NCBI RefSeq assembly: GCF_040683095.1 | Contig: NZ_JBFBCI010000045.1 | Span: 12,505-76,504 of the forward strand | Direction: 5' to 3' | DNA length: 64,000 nucleotides | Source of the DNA: Sphaerisporangium sp040683095 | GTDB taxonomy: Bacteria; Actinomycetota; Actinomycetes; Streptosporangiales; Streptosporangiaceae | Part shown: positions 15,723 through 26,967 of the stretch, one piece after another | How the letters are laid out: the number at the start of each line of letters is the position of its first letter | How positions within the stretch are numbered: position 1 is the stretch's first letter | Made by a program: the position numbers and the translations under genes | Notes under the pieces: model-generated | The model's input: the letters and a program-made list of their open reading frames with translations, nothing else | Database searches by the model: none | Told to the model about the DNA's origin: nothing

Positions 15723-18494
15723 TCATGTCGCGGGTGTGGGCCTGAGCCGGGTTCGCCTGCGGCGGAGTGCGCGACGGCCCACGTAGAGGACGCCGCCGGT
15801 CAGCAGGGCCGCGCCGGAGATCAGCAGGCCCACTCCCAGGCCCGGCGGGGTGAAGGAGCAGGTCAGGGAGGTTTCCCTGCCGTTCAGGGGGATGGCGAGG
15901 AGGCCGAGGTACTGGCCGGGACGGCTGCGGGGGCCGGGGCCGAGGGAGCAGGTCCAGCCCGTGATGGCCGGGACGGCGACCACGGCCGTGCCCGTGGCGG
16001 CGGGGGGCAGCGTGGCCTTCAGGGTGTGGCCCGAGACGTCGACCCGGGTCGCGCCCGTGGCGGCGGGGGGCAGCGTGGCCTTCAGGGTGTGGCCCGAGAC
16101 GTCGACCCGGGTCGCGCCCGTGGCTCGCAGGTGGCGGACGGCTTCGGCCAGGCGGGCGGGGTCCAGGCAGGCCAGCGCCTGGGCGGGCACCCGGCTGACG
16201 AGGTACGGGCGCAGCTTGACCTTCAGGCGGCCGCTGCCGGGGACCGTGCCGAGCTTCTGGATCGAGGCGCGGCTCTGGCCGGCGACGCCGGTGAAGGAGA
16301 CCGGGTCGCGGCCGGCCAGCGTCGCGGCGCCGGAGAACTCGGGGGCGTGGAGGTAGACCTCGTCCCCGGGGCGGCACGTGGCGCGCAGGATGTACGGGTA
16401 CGAGGGAGTCCGGACCGGGTCGGGGATGGTCTGGAGCGAGCCGTCGGGGTTCCCGGGGAGCGGTGTGCCGTCTTTGCGCAGGTACGTCGTGGCGGGAAGG
16501 TCGTACACCTGGGCGCCCAGCAGGAGCTCCTGGTTGCGGAAGGGCGAATGGCCGTAGCGCGGCGACCGCCGGGACGGTGGCCGTACGGTCACCAGGGGCG
16601 CGGTCGTGCGGACGGTCAGGGTCACCTCCGTCCGGCGCTCGGCTGCCCGCCGCGGGCCCATGGGATGGGTCACCTGGCGCGAGTGGGCGCGGGCGCCGAT
16701 GGCGAAGACGGTGTCGGTGACCGGGTTGTCCACGCTCTTGGGGGCACGTCCGCGTGACGTCCAGCCGAAACCGAGGTGGGCGAGGGTGTCGATGAGGGCG
16801 GTGGACGTCATGCTGCTGTAGTACTCCGCGCCCTCACCGCCCAGGAACTGCGGGTCGTTGGCCGTTATGCGCGGTTCCCCAGGATCCGTACGGTAGGCCG
16901 GCCAGCGGTCGGCGGACACCACGACCGCGCGCAGGCTCTCCGGCCACGGGCCGCGGGTCGCGTAGTTGTGGAGGAAGTCGGCGCGCCGCGCGTCCACCAG
17001 TGCCACGTTGGCCGCCGCCTCGACGGTCTGGACGGTCGCGAGGAGCGCCAGGAGGGCGACGGCCACGCCGTGGTGCATAGCCGGGCCCCGGCCCCGCATC
17101 AGCGTCAGCGTGCGGTACAGCACGGCGCCCACGGCGGCGGTGACGACCGTCCACTGGATCATGTGCGGGGTCGCGTCCTGCCATCGGGACGCGACCCAGA
17201 CCGCCGCCCCGAGCAGGACGGCGGCGCACACCAGCGCGTACGGGCGCGGGACGCCGTACGCGAACGACTTCCAGCCCGCGATCACGAGCAGGCCGCACAG
17301 CACGAACGCCTGGCGGTAGTAGCTGCCGTTGGGGTTGGTGAAGGCGTACCAGAGGTGGACGGTCGGTTCCCACAGCATGGAGCCGAGGACCAGCGTGATC
17401 GCGACCGTCCATGCCACGCGGACGCGCGGCGGCACGGCCGGGTTGAACGGGAGGGTCAGCGCGGCGAACAGCGCGAAGGTGCCCACGAACAGCGCGGGCG
17501 AGCTGAACGCGTAGCTACCGGCGAGCAGCCGCCCCAGCAGAGGAGCCGCGTCGACGGAGATGAACGTCCTCGAGGCCACCGGCCACGTGTCGCGGGCCGC
17601 GCTGAAGACGACCAGCACGATCGGCGCGGCCAGGCCCACGCCGAGCCCGCCGCACAGCAGCGCGCGACCCGAGATGCGCAGCCGGTCGCGCAGGGGACGG
17701 TGCTCGGACACCAGCCGGATCAGCAGCACGACGGCGGCGCCGATCATGGCGAAGTACGCGGTGTAGAAGTTGCAGGCCCAGGTGAAGGCCACGCACAGTG
17801 TGCCGAGGACGGGGTGGCGGCGGGCCAGGGCCCACTCGGCGGCGAGGCAGAGCAGCGGGAAGGCGATCAGGCCGTCCAGCCACATCGGGTTGTAGGCGGC
17901 GTCGGTCACGGCCCAGCCGCACAGGCCGTACGCGGCGCCGAAGACGGCCGCCCAGCCGGAGCGCAGCCGCCCGCGGACGCTGAGGCAGCGCAGATACAGG
18001 GCCATGACGGCCGCCGCGGTGGCGATCTTGGCGACCGTGAGGACGTACACGGCCAGGTCGATCTGGTCGCGCGGGAACAGGGCGATGAGGAACGAGAACG
18101 GGCTGGCCAGGTAGTAGAACACGTCCGGCAGGTAGCTGGAGCCGAAACCGGACGCCCAGTTCACGAACAGGTCGCCGCGGGCGTGGCCGTGCAGGACATC
18201 CCAGTAGTACGCGTAGAACGGGATGTACTGGTTGCCCAGGTCGTTGACGCTGCGAGTGGAGGCGCCGAACGGGAAGAACCCCGCGACGGCGTCGCCCACG
18301 CACAGGCCGATCAGCGCGAGCATCCCGGCCATGAAGGCCGCCTGGAGGCGGGGGCCGGCGACGAGCGTCCACGGCAGAGCCCGGTCACGAAGTCGTGTCC
18401 AGCGGGTAAGGCGGCTACCGCGGTCGCCTGCCTGCCGGTCCTGCTGGTACGCGGAGACGGTGGCGGGTGGCTGGTGCACTTCCTGCGTCGTCAA
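15723..18494 (-). CDS. YfhO-type large membrane protein (GT-C-like)
   Basis: 923 aa from a TTG start preceded by GAGG. About 12-13 membrane helices occupy residues 45-530. The first extracytoplasmic loop carries the ND–YIPFYAYYWD pattern of YfhO/GT-C membrane proteins (STRSVNDLGNQYIPFYAYYW) that suggests a lipid-linked sugar transferase. A large extracytoplasmic C-terminal domain and one final helix (LGVGLLISGAALLTGGVLYV) follow. YfhO in Firmicutes glycosylates lipoteichoic acid; the acceptor in an actinomycete is unknown. A 21-residue segment of the C-terminal domain is duplicated in tandem (see repeat 15994-16119). Confidence 0.85.
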   Translation of the reverse strand: MTTQEVHQPPATVSAYQQDRQAGDRGSRLTRWTRLRDRALPWTLVAGPRLQAAFMAGMLALIGLCVGDAVAGFFPFGASTRSVNDLGNQYIPFYAYYWDVLHGHARGDLFVNWASGFGSSYLPDVFYYLASPFSFLIALFPRDQIDLAVYVLTVAKIATAAAVMALYLRCLSVRGRLRSGWAAVFGAAYGLCGWAVTDAAYNPMWLDGLIAFPLLCLAAEWALARRHPVLGTLCVAFTWACNFYTAYFAMIGAAVVLLIRLVSEHRPLRDRLRISGRALLCGGLGVGLAAPIVLVVFSAARDTWPVASRTFISVDAAPLLGRLLAGSYAFSSPALFVGTFALFAALTLPFNPAVPPRVRVAWTVAITLVLGSMLWEPTVHLWYAFTNPNGSYYRQAFVLCGLLVIAGWKSFAYGVPRPYALVCAAVLLGAAVWVASRWQDATPHMIQWTVVTAAVGAVLYRTLTLMRGRGPAMHHGVAVALLALLATVQTVEAAANVALVDARRADFLHNYATRGPWPESLRAVVVSADRWPAYRTDPGEPRITANDPQFLGGEGAEYYSSMTSTALIDTLAHLGFGWTSRGRAPKSVDNPVTDTVFAIGARAHSRQVTHPMGPRRAAERRTEVTLTVRTTAPLVTVRPPSRRSPRYGHSPFRNQELLLGAQVYDLPATTYLRKDGTPLPGNPDGSLQTIPDPVRTPSYPYILRATCRPGDEVYLHAPEFSGAATLAGRDPVSFTGVAGQSRASIQKLGTVPGSGRLKVKLRPYLVSRVPAQALACLDPARLAEAVRHLRATGATRVDVSGHTLKATLPPAATGATRVDVSGHTLKATLPPAATGTAVVAVPAITGWTCSLGPGPRSRPGQYLGLLAIPLNGRETSLTCSFTPPGLGVGLLISGAALLTGGVLYVGRRALRRRRTRLRPTPAT
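15994..16119. repeat. 63-bp perfect tandem duplication inside the YfhO-type gene
   Basis: Units 15994-16056 and 16057-16119 are identical and add exactly 21 residues (containing VDVSGHTLKATLPPA) twice, keeping frame. The perfect identity indicates a recent duplication or a variable-number repeat. Confidence 0.95.
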
Positions 18495-18670
18495 AGGTCC
18501 TCACGGGCGTCACGCGAGCATCGACTGCGGCCAGATGGCGCCTGCGGCCAGACGCACCATAGCCGATCTTCGTTACAACCGGTGAGCCGTTCGGTCGAAC
18601 CCGCGCGAACATCACGCCCGAGAGTACGCCCGTACCCGTACCCGGGCCCGGGCCGCTCCTGCGGGGCCGC

Positions 18671-18805
18671 GACGACCCGTTCGTGGTCCAGGAGCACCAC
18701 GCGCGCCGCCTGCACTGGGACTTCCGGCTGGAGCGCGACGGCGTGCTCGTCTCCTGGGCGATCCCGAAGGGCCTCCCGCTCGACTGGACGACCCCCGGGG
18801 CGGGG
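18671..18805 (+). pseudogene. LigD 3'-phosphoesterase domain fragment
   Basis: The plus strand encodes DDPFVVQEHHARRLHWDFRL followed by ERDGVLVSWAIPKGLPLD, the N-terminal core of the DNA ligase D 3'-phosphoesterase domain, including the conserved HH–HWDFRLE motif. Homology stops within about 10 codons of the convergent NmrA-like gene end at 18806, so about 100 further residues of the domain, and all of any ligase or polymerase domain, are gone. No start or ribosome site is seen. It is a truncated relic. Confidence 0.8.
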
Positions 18806-19642
18806 TTAGCGGAAGGCGTTCGCGTGGGTCTGGGCCCACTCGGCGTAGGTGCGGGCGGGGTGGCCGGTCACCTGTTGGACGGTGCCGGTTACCAGGGCCT
18901 CGCCGCCGACCAACTTGGCGAACATGTTGAGGAACGTGTCGACGATCTCCGCGGGGGTGTGCTTGATCATGCGCTCCCGCGCGACCTCCGCGGGCAGCTC
19001 TTCCAGGCGCAGCGGCCGGCCGAGGGCCTCGCCCATGATGCGGACCTGGTCGGTCTGGGTGAGCTGCTCGGGGCCGGTGAGGGTGTATTTCGCGCCGTTG
19101 TGGCCGTCCTCGGTCAGCGCCCGTACGCCCACGGCGGCGATGTCGGCCTCGTCGATCGGCGCGGTGACCGCCCCGGGAAAGGGGACGCGTACCACGTCAC
19201 CGGCCTTGGCCTGCTCCGCCCATTGGTAGGAGTTGGCCGCGAAGGCACCCGGGCGCAGGAACGTCCATTCCAGGCCCGACCTGGCCACAGCGTCCTCGAT
19301 GACGGCGTGGAAGGCGGCGATCGGGTTGGACTGCACCTCGGCGTCGTCGTCCACGGCCATGGAGGAGAGGAGCACCACCCTGCGGACGCCGGCGTCCTTG
19401 GCGGCCTTGAGGAACGCGGGCGCACTGCCGGGCACGGGGAACAGGAACACGGCGGTCGCCCCGTCGAGGGCCGCCGGGAGCGTCTCGGGCCGCGTGAGGT
19501 CGCCGGCCGCGACCTCCACGCCGCCGGGCAGGCGCGCGGTCCCGGGGTCGCGGGTGAGGGCGCGGACGTCGTGCCCGGCCGCGAGAAGCTGGTCGACGAC
19601 CTCGCGGCCGACGTTGCCCGTGGCTCCGGTGACCAGGATCAT
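18806..19642 (-). CDS. NmrA-like/SDR-type NAD(P)-binding protein
   Basis: The ATG at 19640-19642 is used (GAGGAAG-like site just before), giving 278 aa. An atypical short-chain dehydrogenase Rossmann motif opens the protein (MILVTGATGNVGREVVDQLL), followed by VRALTRDPGTA and a later VVLLSSMAVDDDAE block. The active-site YxxxK is not evident, as in NmrA-like and TMR-type members that sense NAD(P)(H) or act as quinone reductases. It is monocistronic and its stop overlaps the boundary of the LigD relic. The substrate is unknown. Confidence 0.85.
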   Translation of the reverse strand: MILVTGATGNVGREVVDQLLAAGHDVRALTRDPGTARLPGGVEVAAGDLTRPETLPAALDGATAVFLFPVPGSAPAFLKAAKDAGVRRVVLLSSMAVDDDAEVQSNPIAAFHAVIEDAVARSGLEWTFLRPGAFAANSYQWAEQAKAGDVVRVPFPGAVTAPIDEADIAAVGVRALTEDGHNGAKYTLTGPEQLTQTDQVRIMGEALGRPLRLEELPAEVARERMIKHTPAEIVDTFLNMFAKLVGGEALVTGTVQQVTGHPARTYAEWAQTHANAFR

Positions 19643-20099
19643 GAGCTTCCTCCAGACACGTACCGAACGGCGAAAGATCGAGAGGCGGCACGGAGAACCA
19701 CCGCCCCGGGCGCACGTGCGAGCTTCCGTGCTGTTCGCCCGATGTTCCGGGCGCAAGCGTCCATGCCGTGAACGTGGCCCGATCTCGACCTGGCTGACCA
19801 GGAACTTCTGGCCATGATCCTCAGACTAGGCGACGGCGGGCCGGAGCGGCGGCACGGTCATCCCTTTCCAGATTTCGAGCTTGATGGCTCCTGCGGCCGG
19901 GAACACCCAGGCGGGGTACCTGACCAGGGACGATGTGTGACGGAAGACACCCTGGACCGCGACCGATTTCACACGGCGTTTATAAACGGGCAACAGCCTT
20001 GAAACGGCTAATTGGCAACGTCGGCGTTGCGAGGAAGCGCGGAGAGTTCGTCGAGTCCCGCTCCATCACGCCACTGTCCGCCTTGCCGAAGGGATCGAA
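19643..20099. other. Intergenic region upstream of glnII with possible GlnR half-sites
   Basis: No gene is recognised. It must hold the promoters for the NmrA-like gene (minus) and for glnII (plus). At 19990-20005 the pattern GCAAC-N6-GAAAC resembles the GTNAC-N6-GAAAC layout of actinomycete GlnR boxes with one mismatch, about 95 bp before glnII. This is suggestive only. Confidence 0.35.
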
Positions 20100-21113
20100 G
20101 TGACCTACAGGGCCGAGTACATCTGGATCGACGGCACCGAGCCGACCGCACGCCTTCGTTCCAAGACGAAGATCCTTGCCGACGGCGCGGAACTGCCCAT
20201 CTGGGGCTTCGACGGGTCGAGCACCAACCAGGCCCCCGGCAAGAACTCCGACTGCGTCCTCAAGCCGGTCTTCACCTGCCCCGACCCGATCCGTGGCGGT
20301 GACGACGTCCTCGTGCTGTGCGAGGTGCTGCTCACCGACATGACCCCGCACAAGAGCAACACGCGGGCGCAGCTCGCCCCCGTCGCCGAGCAGTTCGCCG
20401 ACCAGGACTCCTGGTTCGGCATCGAGCAGGAGTACACCTTCTTCAAGGAGGGCCGCCCGCTCGGCTTCCCGGTCGGTGGTTTCCCCGCCCCGCAGGGCTT
20501 CTACTACTGCGGCGTCGGCGCCGACGAGGTGTACGGCCGCGACATCGTCGAGGCGCACCTCGACGCCTGCCTGGAGGCCGGCCTCGCCATCTCCGGCATC
20601 AACGCCGAGGTCATGCCCGGCCAGTGGGAGTTCCAGGTCGGCCCGGGCGGGCCGCTGGAGGTCTCCGACCAGCTCTGGGTCGCCCGCTGGCTGCTCTACC
20701 GCATCGCCGAGGAATTCGACGTGTCCGCCACGCTCGACCCCAAGCCGGTGAAGGGCGACTGGAACGGCGCGGGCGCGCACACCAACTTCTCCACCGCGGC
20801 GATGCGCTCGGGCTACGACGCGATCATCACCGCCTGCGAGGCGCTGGGTGGGAAGGCCGCCGAGCACATCGCCGGGTACGGCGCGGGCATCGAGCACCGC
20901 CTCACCGGCATGCACGAGACCGCCCCGTGGAGCGAGTACAGCTACGGCGTGGCCGACCGCGGCGCGTCGGTCCGCATCCCGTGGCAGGTCGAGATCGACA
21001 AGCACGGCTACATCGAGGACCGCCGCCCGAACGCCAACTGCGACCCGTACGTGGTGACCCGCCTGATCGTGGACACCTGCTGCGCGGCCCTGGAGAAGGC
21101 CGGCCAGGTCTGA
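20100..21113 (+). CDS. glnII: Glutamine synthetase, GSII (eukaryote-like type)
   Basis: 337 aa from a GTG with AAGGG upstream. It makes glutamine from glutamate, ammonia and ATP in the cytoplasm. The size and motifs are those of the short GSII class: WGFDGSSTNQA at 35-44, IEQEYTFF at 108-115, the NAEVMPGQWEFQVGP block at 168-182, and the ATP-site GAGAHTNFST at 223-232. GSII lacks the Tyr adenylylation site of GSI, so control is expected at transcription, in actinomycetes mainly through GlnR; a weak GlnR-like site lies upstream. It is monocistronic, with a strong hairpin after the stop. Confidence 0.97.
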   Translation: MTYRAEYIWIDGTEPTARLRSKTKILADGAELPIWGFDGSSTNQAPGKNSDCVLKPVFTCPDPIRGGDDVLVLCEVLLTDMTPHKSNTRAQLAPVAEQFADQDSWFGIEQEYTFFKEGRPLGFPVGGFPAPQGFYYCGVGADEVYGRDIVEAHLDACLEAGLAISGINAEVMPGQWEFQVGPGGPLEVSDQLWVARWLLYRIAEEFDVSATLDPKPVKGDWNGAGAHTNFSTAAMRSGYDAIITACEALGGKAAEHIAGYGAGIEHRLTGMHETAPWSEYSYGVADRGASVRIPWQVEIDKHGYIEDRRPNANCDPYVVTRLIVDTCCAALEKAGQV

Positions 21114-21208
21114 CGTGACGAGAAGGCCGGCCAGGTCCGTCTGACGTGACCGGGCCGGCGATCGAATCGACGACCGGACCATCCGACGGTCGGCGACTCG
21201 GGACCACA

Positions 21209-21252
21209 CGAAGGCGCCTGTCCCCCGGATCATCTGGGGGCGGGCGCCTTCG
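21209..21252. terminator. Strong hairpin between glnII and clpP
   Basis: Arms CGAAGGCGCC (21209-21218) and GGCGCCTTCG (21243-21252) pair perfectly, with a further CCCCC/GGGGG inner stem. No long T-run follows, as is common in high-GC actinomycetes. It lies between two convergent genes and can serve both. Confidence 0.8.
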
Positions 21253-21336
21253 GCGTGTTGTCAGCGCATCACGGTGATCGGCCCGTCAGCGAGCTACGGC
21301 AGGCGCAGCGTAAGCGCCCGACGGTGTGGCGAACAG

Positions 21337-22011
21337 TCAGCGCACCACCGTGGGCGGACCCGCCGCCACGCGCTTCCGGGGGAAGAACACCTCGTCGATC
21401 AGGCCGTACTCTTTGGCCTCCTCGGCGGTGAGGATCTTGTCGCGGTCGATGTCGCGGCGCAAGACGTGGGCCGGTTTGTCGGAGTGGCGGGCCACGAGCT
21501 CCTCCAGCAGGGCGCGCATGCGCAGGATCTCGCGGGCCGCGATCTCCATGTCGCTCGACTGCCCGTACGTGCCCTGCATCGCGGGCTGGTGGAGCAGGAC
21601 GCGCGCCTGCGGCAGCGCGAAACGCTTGCCGGGCGCGCCCGCCGCCAGCAGCACGGCCGCGGCCGACGCCGCCTGGCCGATGCAGACGGTCTGGACGTCG
21701 GGACTGACGAACTGCATCGTGTCGTAGATCGCCGTCATGGCGGTGAACGAGCCGCCCGGCGAGTTGATGTAGATGCTGATGTCGCGGTCCGGGTCGAGCG
21801 ACTCCAGCGTGAGGAGCTGGGCCATGACGTCGTTGGCCGAGGTGTCGTCGATCTGCACCCCGAGGAAGATGATGCGGTCCTCGAAGAGCTTGTTGTACGG
21901 GCTCATCTCCTTGACGCCGTACGTCGTGCGCTCGGTGAAGGACGGCAGGACGTACCGGCCGTGGATCGGCGCCACTTCGCCGGGGAAGCCGGGTATTGTC
22001 GAATCGCTCAT
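21337..22011 (-). CDS. clpP: ATP-dependent Clp protease proteolytic subunit (second of pair)
   Basis: 224 aa from the ATG at 22009-22011. The catalytic triad is readable: Ser116 in GQAASAA, His141 in LLHQPAM, Asp191 in DIDRDKI. The substrate-facing INSPGGS motif is at 83-89. It forms the proteolytic chamber that degrades proteins unfolded by a Clp ATPase. It begins 46 bp after the stop of the first clpP, so the two are co-transcribed and probably make a mixed two-ring complex, as known for actinobacterial ClpP1P2. It belongs to an unusual cluster with clpB and the DnaK machinery, so this is likely the accessory rather than the housekeeping pair. Confidence 0.95.
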   Translation of the reverse strand: MSDSTIPGFPGEVAPIHGRYVLPSFTERTTYGVKEMSPYNKLFEDRIIFLGVQIDDTSANDVMAQLLTLESLDPDRDISIYINSPGGSFTAMTAIYDTMQFVSPDVQTVCIGQAASAAAVLLAAGAPGKRFALPQARVLLHQPAMQGTYGQSSDMEIAAREILRMRALLEELVARHSDKPAHVLRRDIDRDKILTAEEAKEYGLIDEVFFPRKRVAAGPPTVVR

Positions 22012-22057
22012 GATCGCCTCCGTTCGCGGGGTTCTGGGGTCGCCACCGGTCCGGGGA

Positions 22058-22720
22058 TCATGCCGGGGACGGCGAGGAGACCGGGCCTTCGGATGGCACG
22101 AGCCTGGCGCTCGGCACGACGTGGTCGACCAGCCCGTAGTCCTTGGCCTCGTAGGCGGTGAACCAGCGGTCGCGGTCGGAGTCGGACTCGATCTGCTCGA
22201 CGGTCTGCCCCGTGTGGAAGGCGGTGCGCTCGGCAAGGGTCTTCTTGGTGTGGAGCATCTGCTCGGCCTGGATCTTGATGTCGGCCGCGGTGCCGCCGAT
22301 GCCGCCGAGCGGCTGGTGCATCATGATGCGGGCGTGCGGCAGCGCGTACCGCTTGCCATGGGTGCCCGCGCTCAGCAGGAACTGGCCCATCGAGGCGGCG
22401 AGACCCATCGCCACCGTCGAGACTTCGTTCGGGATGTATTGCATCAGGTCGTAAATCGCCAGCCCCGCCGACACCGAGCCGCCCGGGGAGTTGATGTAAA
22501 GGAAAATCTCACGCTCGGAGTCCTCGGCGGAGAGCAGGAGGAGCTCGCCGCAGATGCGGTTGGCGATCTCGTCGTCGACCTCCTGGCCGAGGAAGATGAT
22601 GCGCTCGCGCAGCAGGCGCTGACTCAGCGGGTCCATCATCGGCTGCTGCACCTGGACGGGGTGCGAGCCGGTCTCGAAGGTGGTCGTGAACGGGTCACGG
22701 GAAGAACGCCTCGGGGTCAC
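22058..22720 (-). CDS. clpP: ATP-dependent Clp protease proteolytic subunit (first of pair)
   Basis: 220 aa. The triad is Ser110 in MGLAASMG, His135 in MMHQPLGG, Asp184 in SDRDRWF. It has an N-terminal extension of about 30 residues that may be a propeptide, as actinobacterial ClpP subunits are processed. It precedes the second clpP by 46 bp. A 237-bp gap separates it from clpB upstream, so the pair may have its own promoter as well as read-through from the chaperone genes. Confidence 0.95.
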   Translation of the reverse strand: MTPRRSSRDPFTTTFETGSHPVQVQQPMMDPLSQRLLRERIIFLGQEVDDEIANRICGELLLLSAEDSEREIFLYINSPGGSVSAGLAIYDLMQYIPNEVSTVAMGLAASMGQFLLSAGTHGKRYALPHARIMMHQPLGGIGGTAADIKIQAEQMLHTKKTLAERTAFHTGQTVEQIESDSDRDRWFTAYEAKDYGLVDHVVPSARLVPSEGPVSSPSPA

Positions 22721-22957
22721 CGTTGGTCACCTGCTCCCAGAGATTAGTCGCCTGGTAATGACGGGCTTTTACGCGCGCCATAAGGTGACTTAACGCTGCC
22801 AGATATCCGACCGGGCGGACACCTTTTTCACTGAGGGCACATTTCCGGGACACCGATTACGCTCTGGACGAATTTCGCTGAGAACGAATCCACGACATTC
22901 CCCCAGCACCCGGGCGCGCACGCGCTGGTTCGGCCCCGGCATCGGTGATCACCTGCC
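22721..22957 (-). promoter_or_regulatory. clpB–clpP intergenic region with ClgR-like site
   Basis: This 237-bp gap is the only sizeable break in the chaperone/protease cluster. At 22874-22888 the sequence TTCGCTGAGAACGAA is an imperfect palindrome resembling the ClgR operator (TTCGCT-N3-AGCGAA with one change) that controls clp genes in actinobacteria. Its distance from the clpP start (about 155 bp) is compatible with activation. This is a motif match by eye only. Confidence 0.35.
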
Positions 22958-25557
<2,600 letters not shown>

Positions 25558-25576
<19 letters not shown>

Positions 25577-25929
25577 GATGTGACTCCCGTGGGTGGTGGG
25601 CGGTGCCGCAGGGCGTCCTCGAGCCGCTCGATGCGGTCGAGCAGGTCGAGGACGACGCCGAGCGACGCGTAGTTGAGCGCGAGCCCCGCGTGCAGGCGTT
25701 CGATCCTGCCGAGCTGGACGAGCTGGGAGGGCGGGAATCTCATGTCCGTCCCGGACGCGTCCACGGGATCGAGCAGCCCCAGCCGGACCAGCCGTCTCAC
25801 CTGGTCGGGGTGGAGCCCGCCGGCCCGTGCGAACGCCTCCAGGCCGATGCCGGGCGCCCGGACGAGTGACGTCGCCATGTTCCCCACGTTCCCCTCCTCG
25901 CTCGGCCTCACGGGACCCGCCTCGCTCAT
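25558..25929 (-). CDS. CbpM-like chaperone modulator (MerR_2 type)
   Basis: 123 aa; start overlaps the J-protein stop by 4 nt (ATGA) and its end overlaps clpB by 19 nt. A MerR-like helix-turn-helix is seen at about residues 30-70 (FARAGGLHPDQVRRLVRLGL), then a helical segment (LGVVLDLLDRIERLEDALR). In the position of HspR in the classic actinobacterial dnaK operon it has instead the look of CbpM, which in E. coli binds and inhibits the J-protein CbpA. It lacks the extended HspR recognition region. HspR-type repression is a possible alternative. Confidence 0.7.
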
Positions 25930-26957
25930 GGCGTCCCCCTCCTCGGGTTGAAGGTGGACGCCCGCGCCAGCCGGTCGAACAGCTCCCGCTCCTCGCCGGT
26001 GAGGTGGGGCGGGACCATGACGCGGGCCTCGGCGTACAGGTCGCCGGGGGCGCCCTTCGGGTTGGGGAGGCCCCGGCCGCGCAGGCGCAGGCGGCGGCCG
26101 GTCGAGGTGCCCGGCGGCACCTTGACCTTGGCCTCACCTGCGGGGGTGTCGACGGCGACGGTCGCGCCGAGCGCCCCCTCCCACGGGGCGAGCGGCAGCG
26201 GGACGTAGACGTCGCGGCCCTCGACGCGGTAGCGGGGGTCGGAGAGGCGGACGATGAGGTACAGGTCGCCCGCCCGGCCGCCGTCGGTGCCGGTGCCGCC
26301 CTGGCCGGCCAGCCGGATCCGCTGGCCGTCGGTGACCCCGGCGGGGATCATGACCTGGAGCGTCTTCGGCCCGCCCGGGCCCTGGCCCTGTCGCGCATGG
26401 CCCTGTTGCGCATGGCCCTGTTGCGCATGGATCGTCAGCGAGCGGCGGCCTCCGTGATAGGCCTCGTCCACGGTGAGGGGCAGCTCGACCTCCTGGTCGG
26501 CTCCCGGGGTGGGCCCCCAGCGGCCGCCGTGTCTCCCGCCGCCGAACATGCCGCCGAGGAGGTCGCCCAGGCCGATGTCGATGCCCTCCCCGGAGCCGAA
26601 GCGGAAGCCCCGGCCCTGCCCGGCCGACGCGCGCCCGGCGCGGCCCCACGGCCCGCCGCCGAAGCCCGCTCCGGCTCCCGCGCGCGCCCGGGACCAGGCG
26701 CGGGGGTCGACGTCCTCGGGCACCGACCGCCAGTCGGGGCCGAACGCGTCGTAGCGGCGCCGCTTGTCGGGGTCGGAGAGCACGTCGTAGGCCTCGGAGA
26801 CGTCCTTGAATTTCTCCTCGGCCGATGGGTCCTTGTTGACGTCGGGGTGGTAGGTGCGGGCGAGCTTGCGGTACGCGCGCTGGATCTCGTCCTGGTCGGC
26901 CGTCCTCGGCACCCCCAGGGCTTCGTAGTAATCGCTGTAGTAGTCGCGCGCGGCCAT
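25926..26957 (-). CDS. J-domain co-chaperone, CbpA type (no zinc finger)
   Basis: 343 aa. J domain at about residues 8-72, with HPD at 37-39, followed by a Gly/Phe/Arg-rich linker (about 75-160) and the C-terminal substrate-binding beta domains; the cysteine-rich zinc-finger region of DnaJ is absent, so it is a type II/CbpA-like J-protein. It stimulates DnaK ATPase and delivers substrates. It starts 10 bp after grpE and is overlapped by the CbpM-like gene. A three-copy 15-bp repeat inserts a GHAQQ pentapeptide array within the first beta domain. Confidence 0.92.
   Translation of the reverse strand: MAARDYYSDYYEALGVPRTADQDEIQRAYRKLARTYHPDVNKDPSAEEKFKDVSEAYDVLSDPDKRRRYDAFGPDWRSVPEDVDPRAWSRARAGAGAGFGGGPWGRAGRASAGQGRGFRFGSGEGIDIGLGDLLGGMFGGGRHGGRWGPTPGADQEVELPLTVDEAYHGGRRSLTIHAQQGHAQQGHARQGQGPGGPKTLQVMIPAGVTDGQRIRLAGQGGTGTDGGRAGDLYLIVRLSDPRYRVEGRDVYVPLPLAPWEGALGATVAVDTPAGEAKVKVPPGTSTGRRLRLRGRGLPNPKGAPGDLYAEARVMVPPHLTGEERELFDRLARASTFNPRRGTP
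26386..26430. repeat. 15-bp ×3 in-frame tandem repeat in the J-protein gene
   Basis: Units at 26386-26400, 26401-26415 and 26416-26430 (CCCTGTTGCGCATGG, one substitution in the first) encode HAQQG-HAQQG-HARQG. The repeat length keeps the frame. Confidence 0.9.
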
Positions 26958-26967
26958 CGTCGCCGCC

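Noticed and set aside
25577..26137. N-terminal extension of clpB by 187 residues
   Set aside because: The added part runs through the J-protein and CbpM-like genes in another frame and has no family resemblance; the GTG at 25576 has its own ribosome site and the correct N-domain start.
26386..26430. CRISPR-like repeats (here, at 60276-60320 and at 15994-16119)
   Set aside because: All are directly adjacent in-frame units within genes, without spacers and without cas genes.
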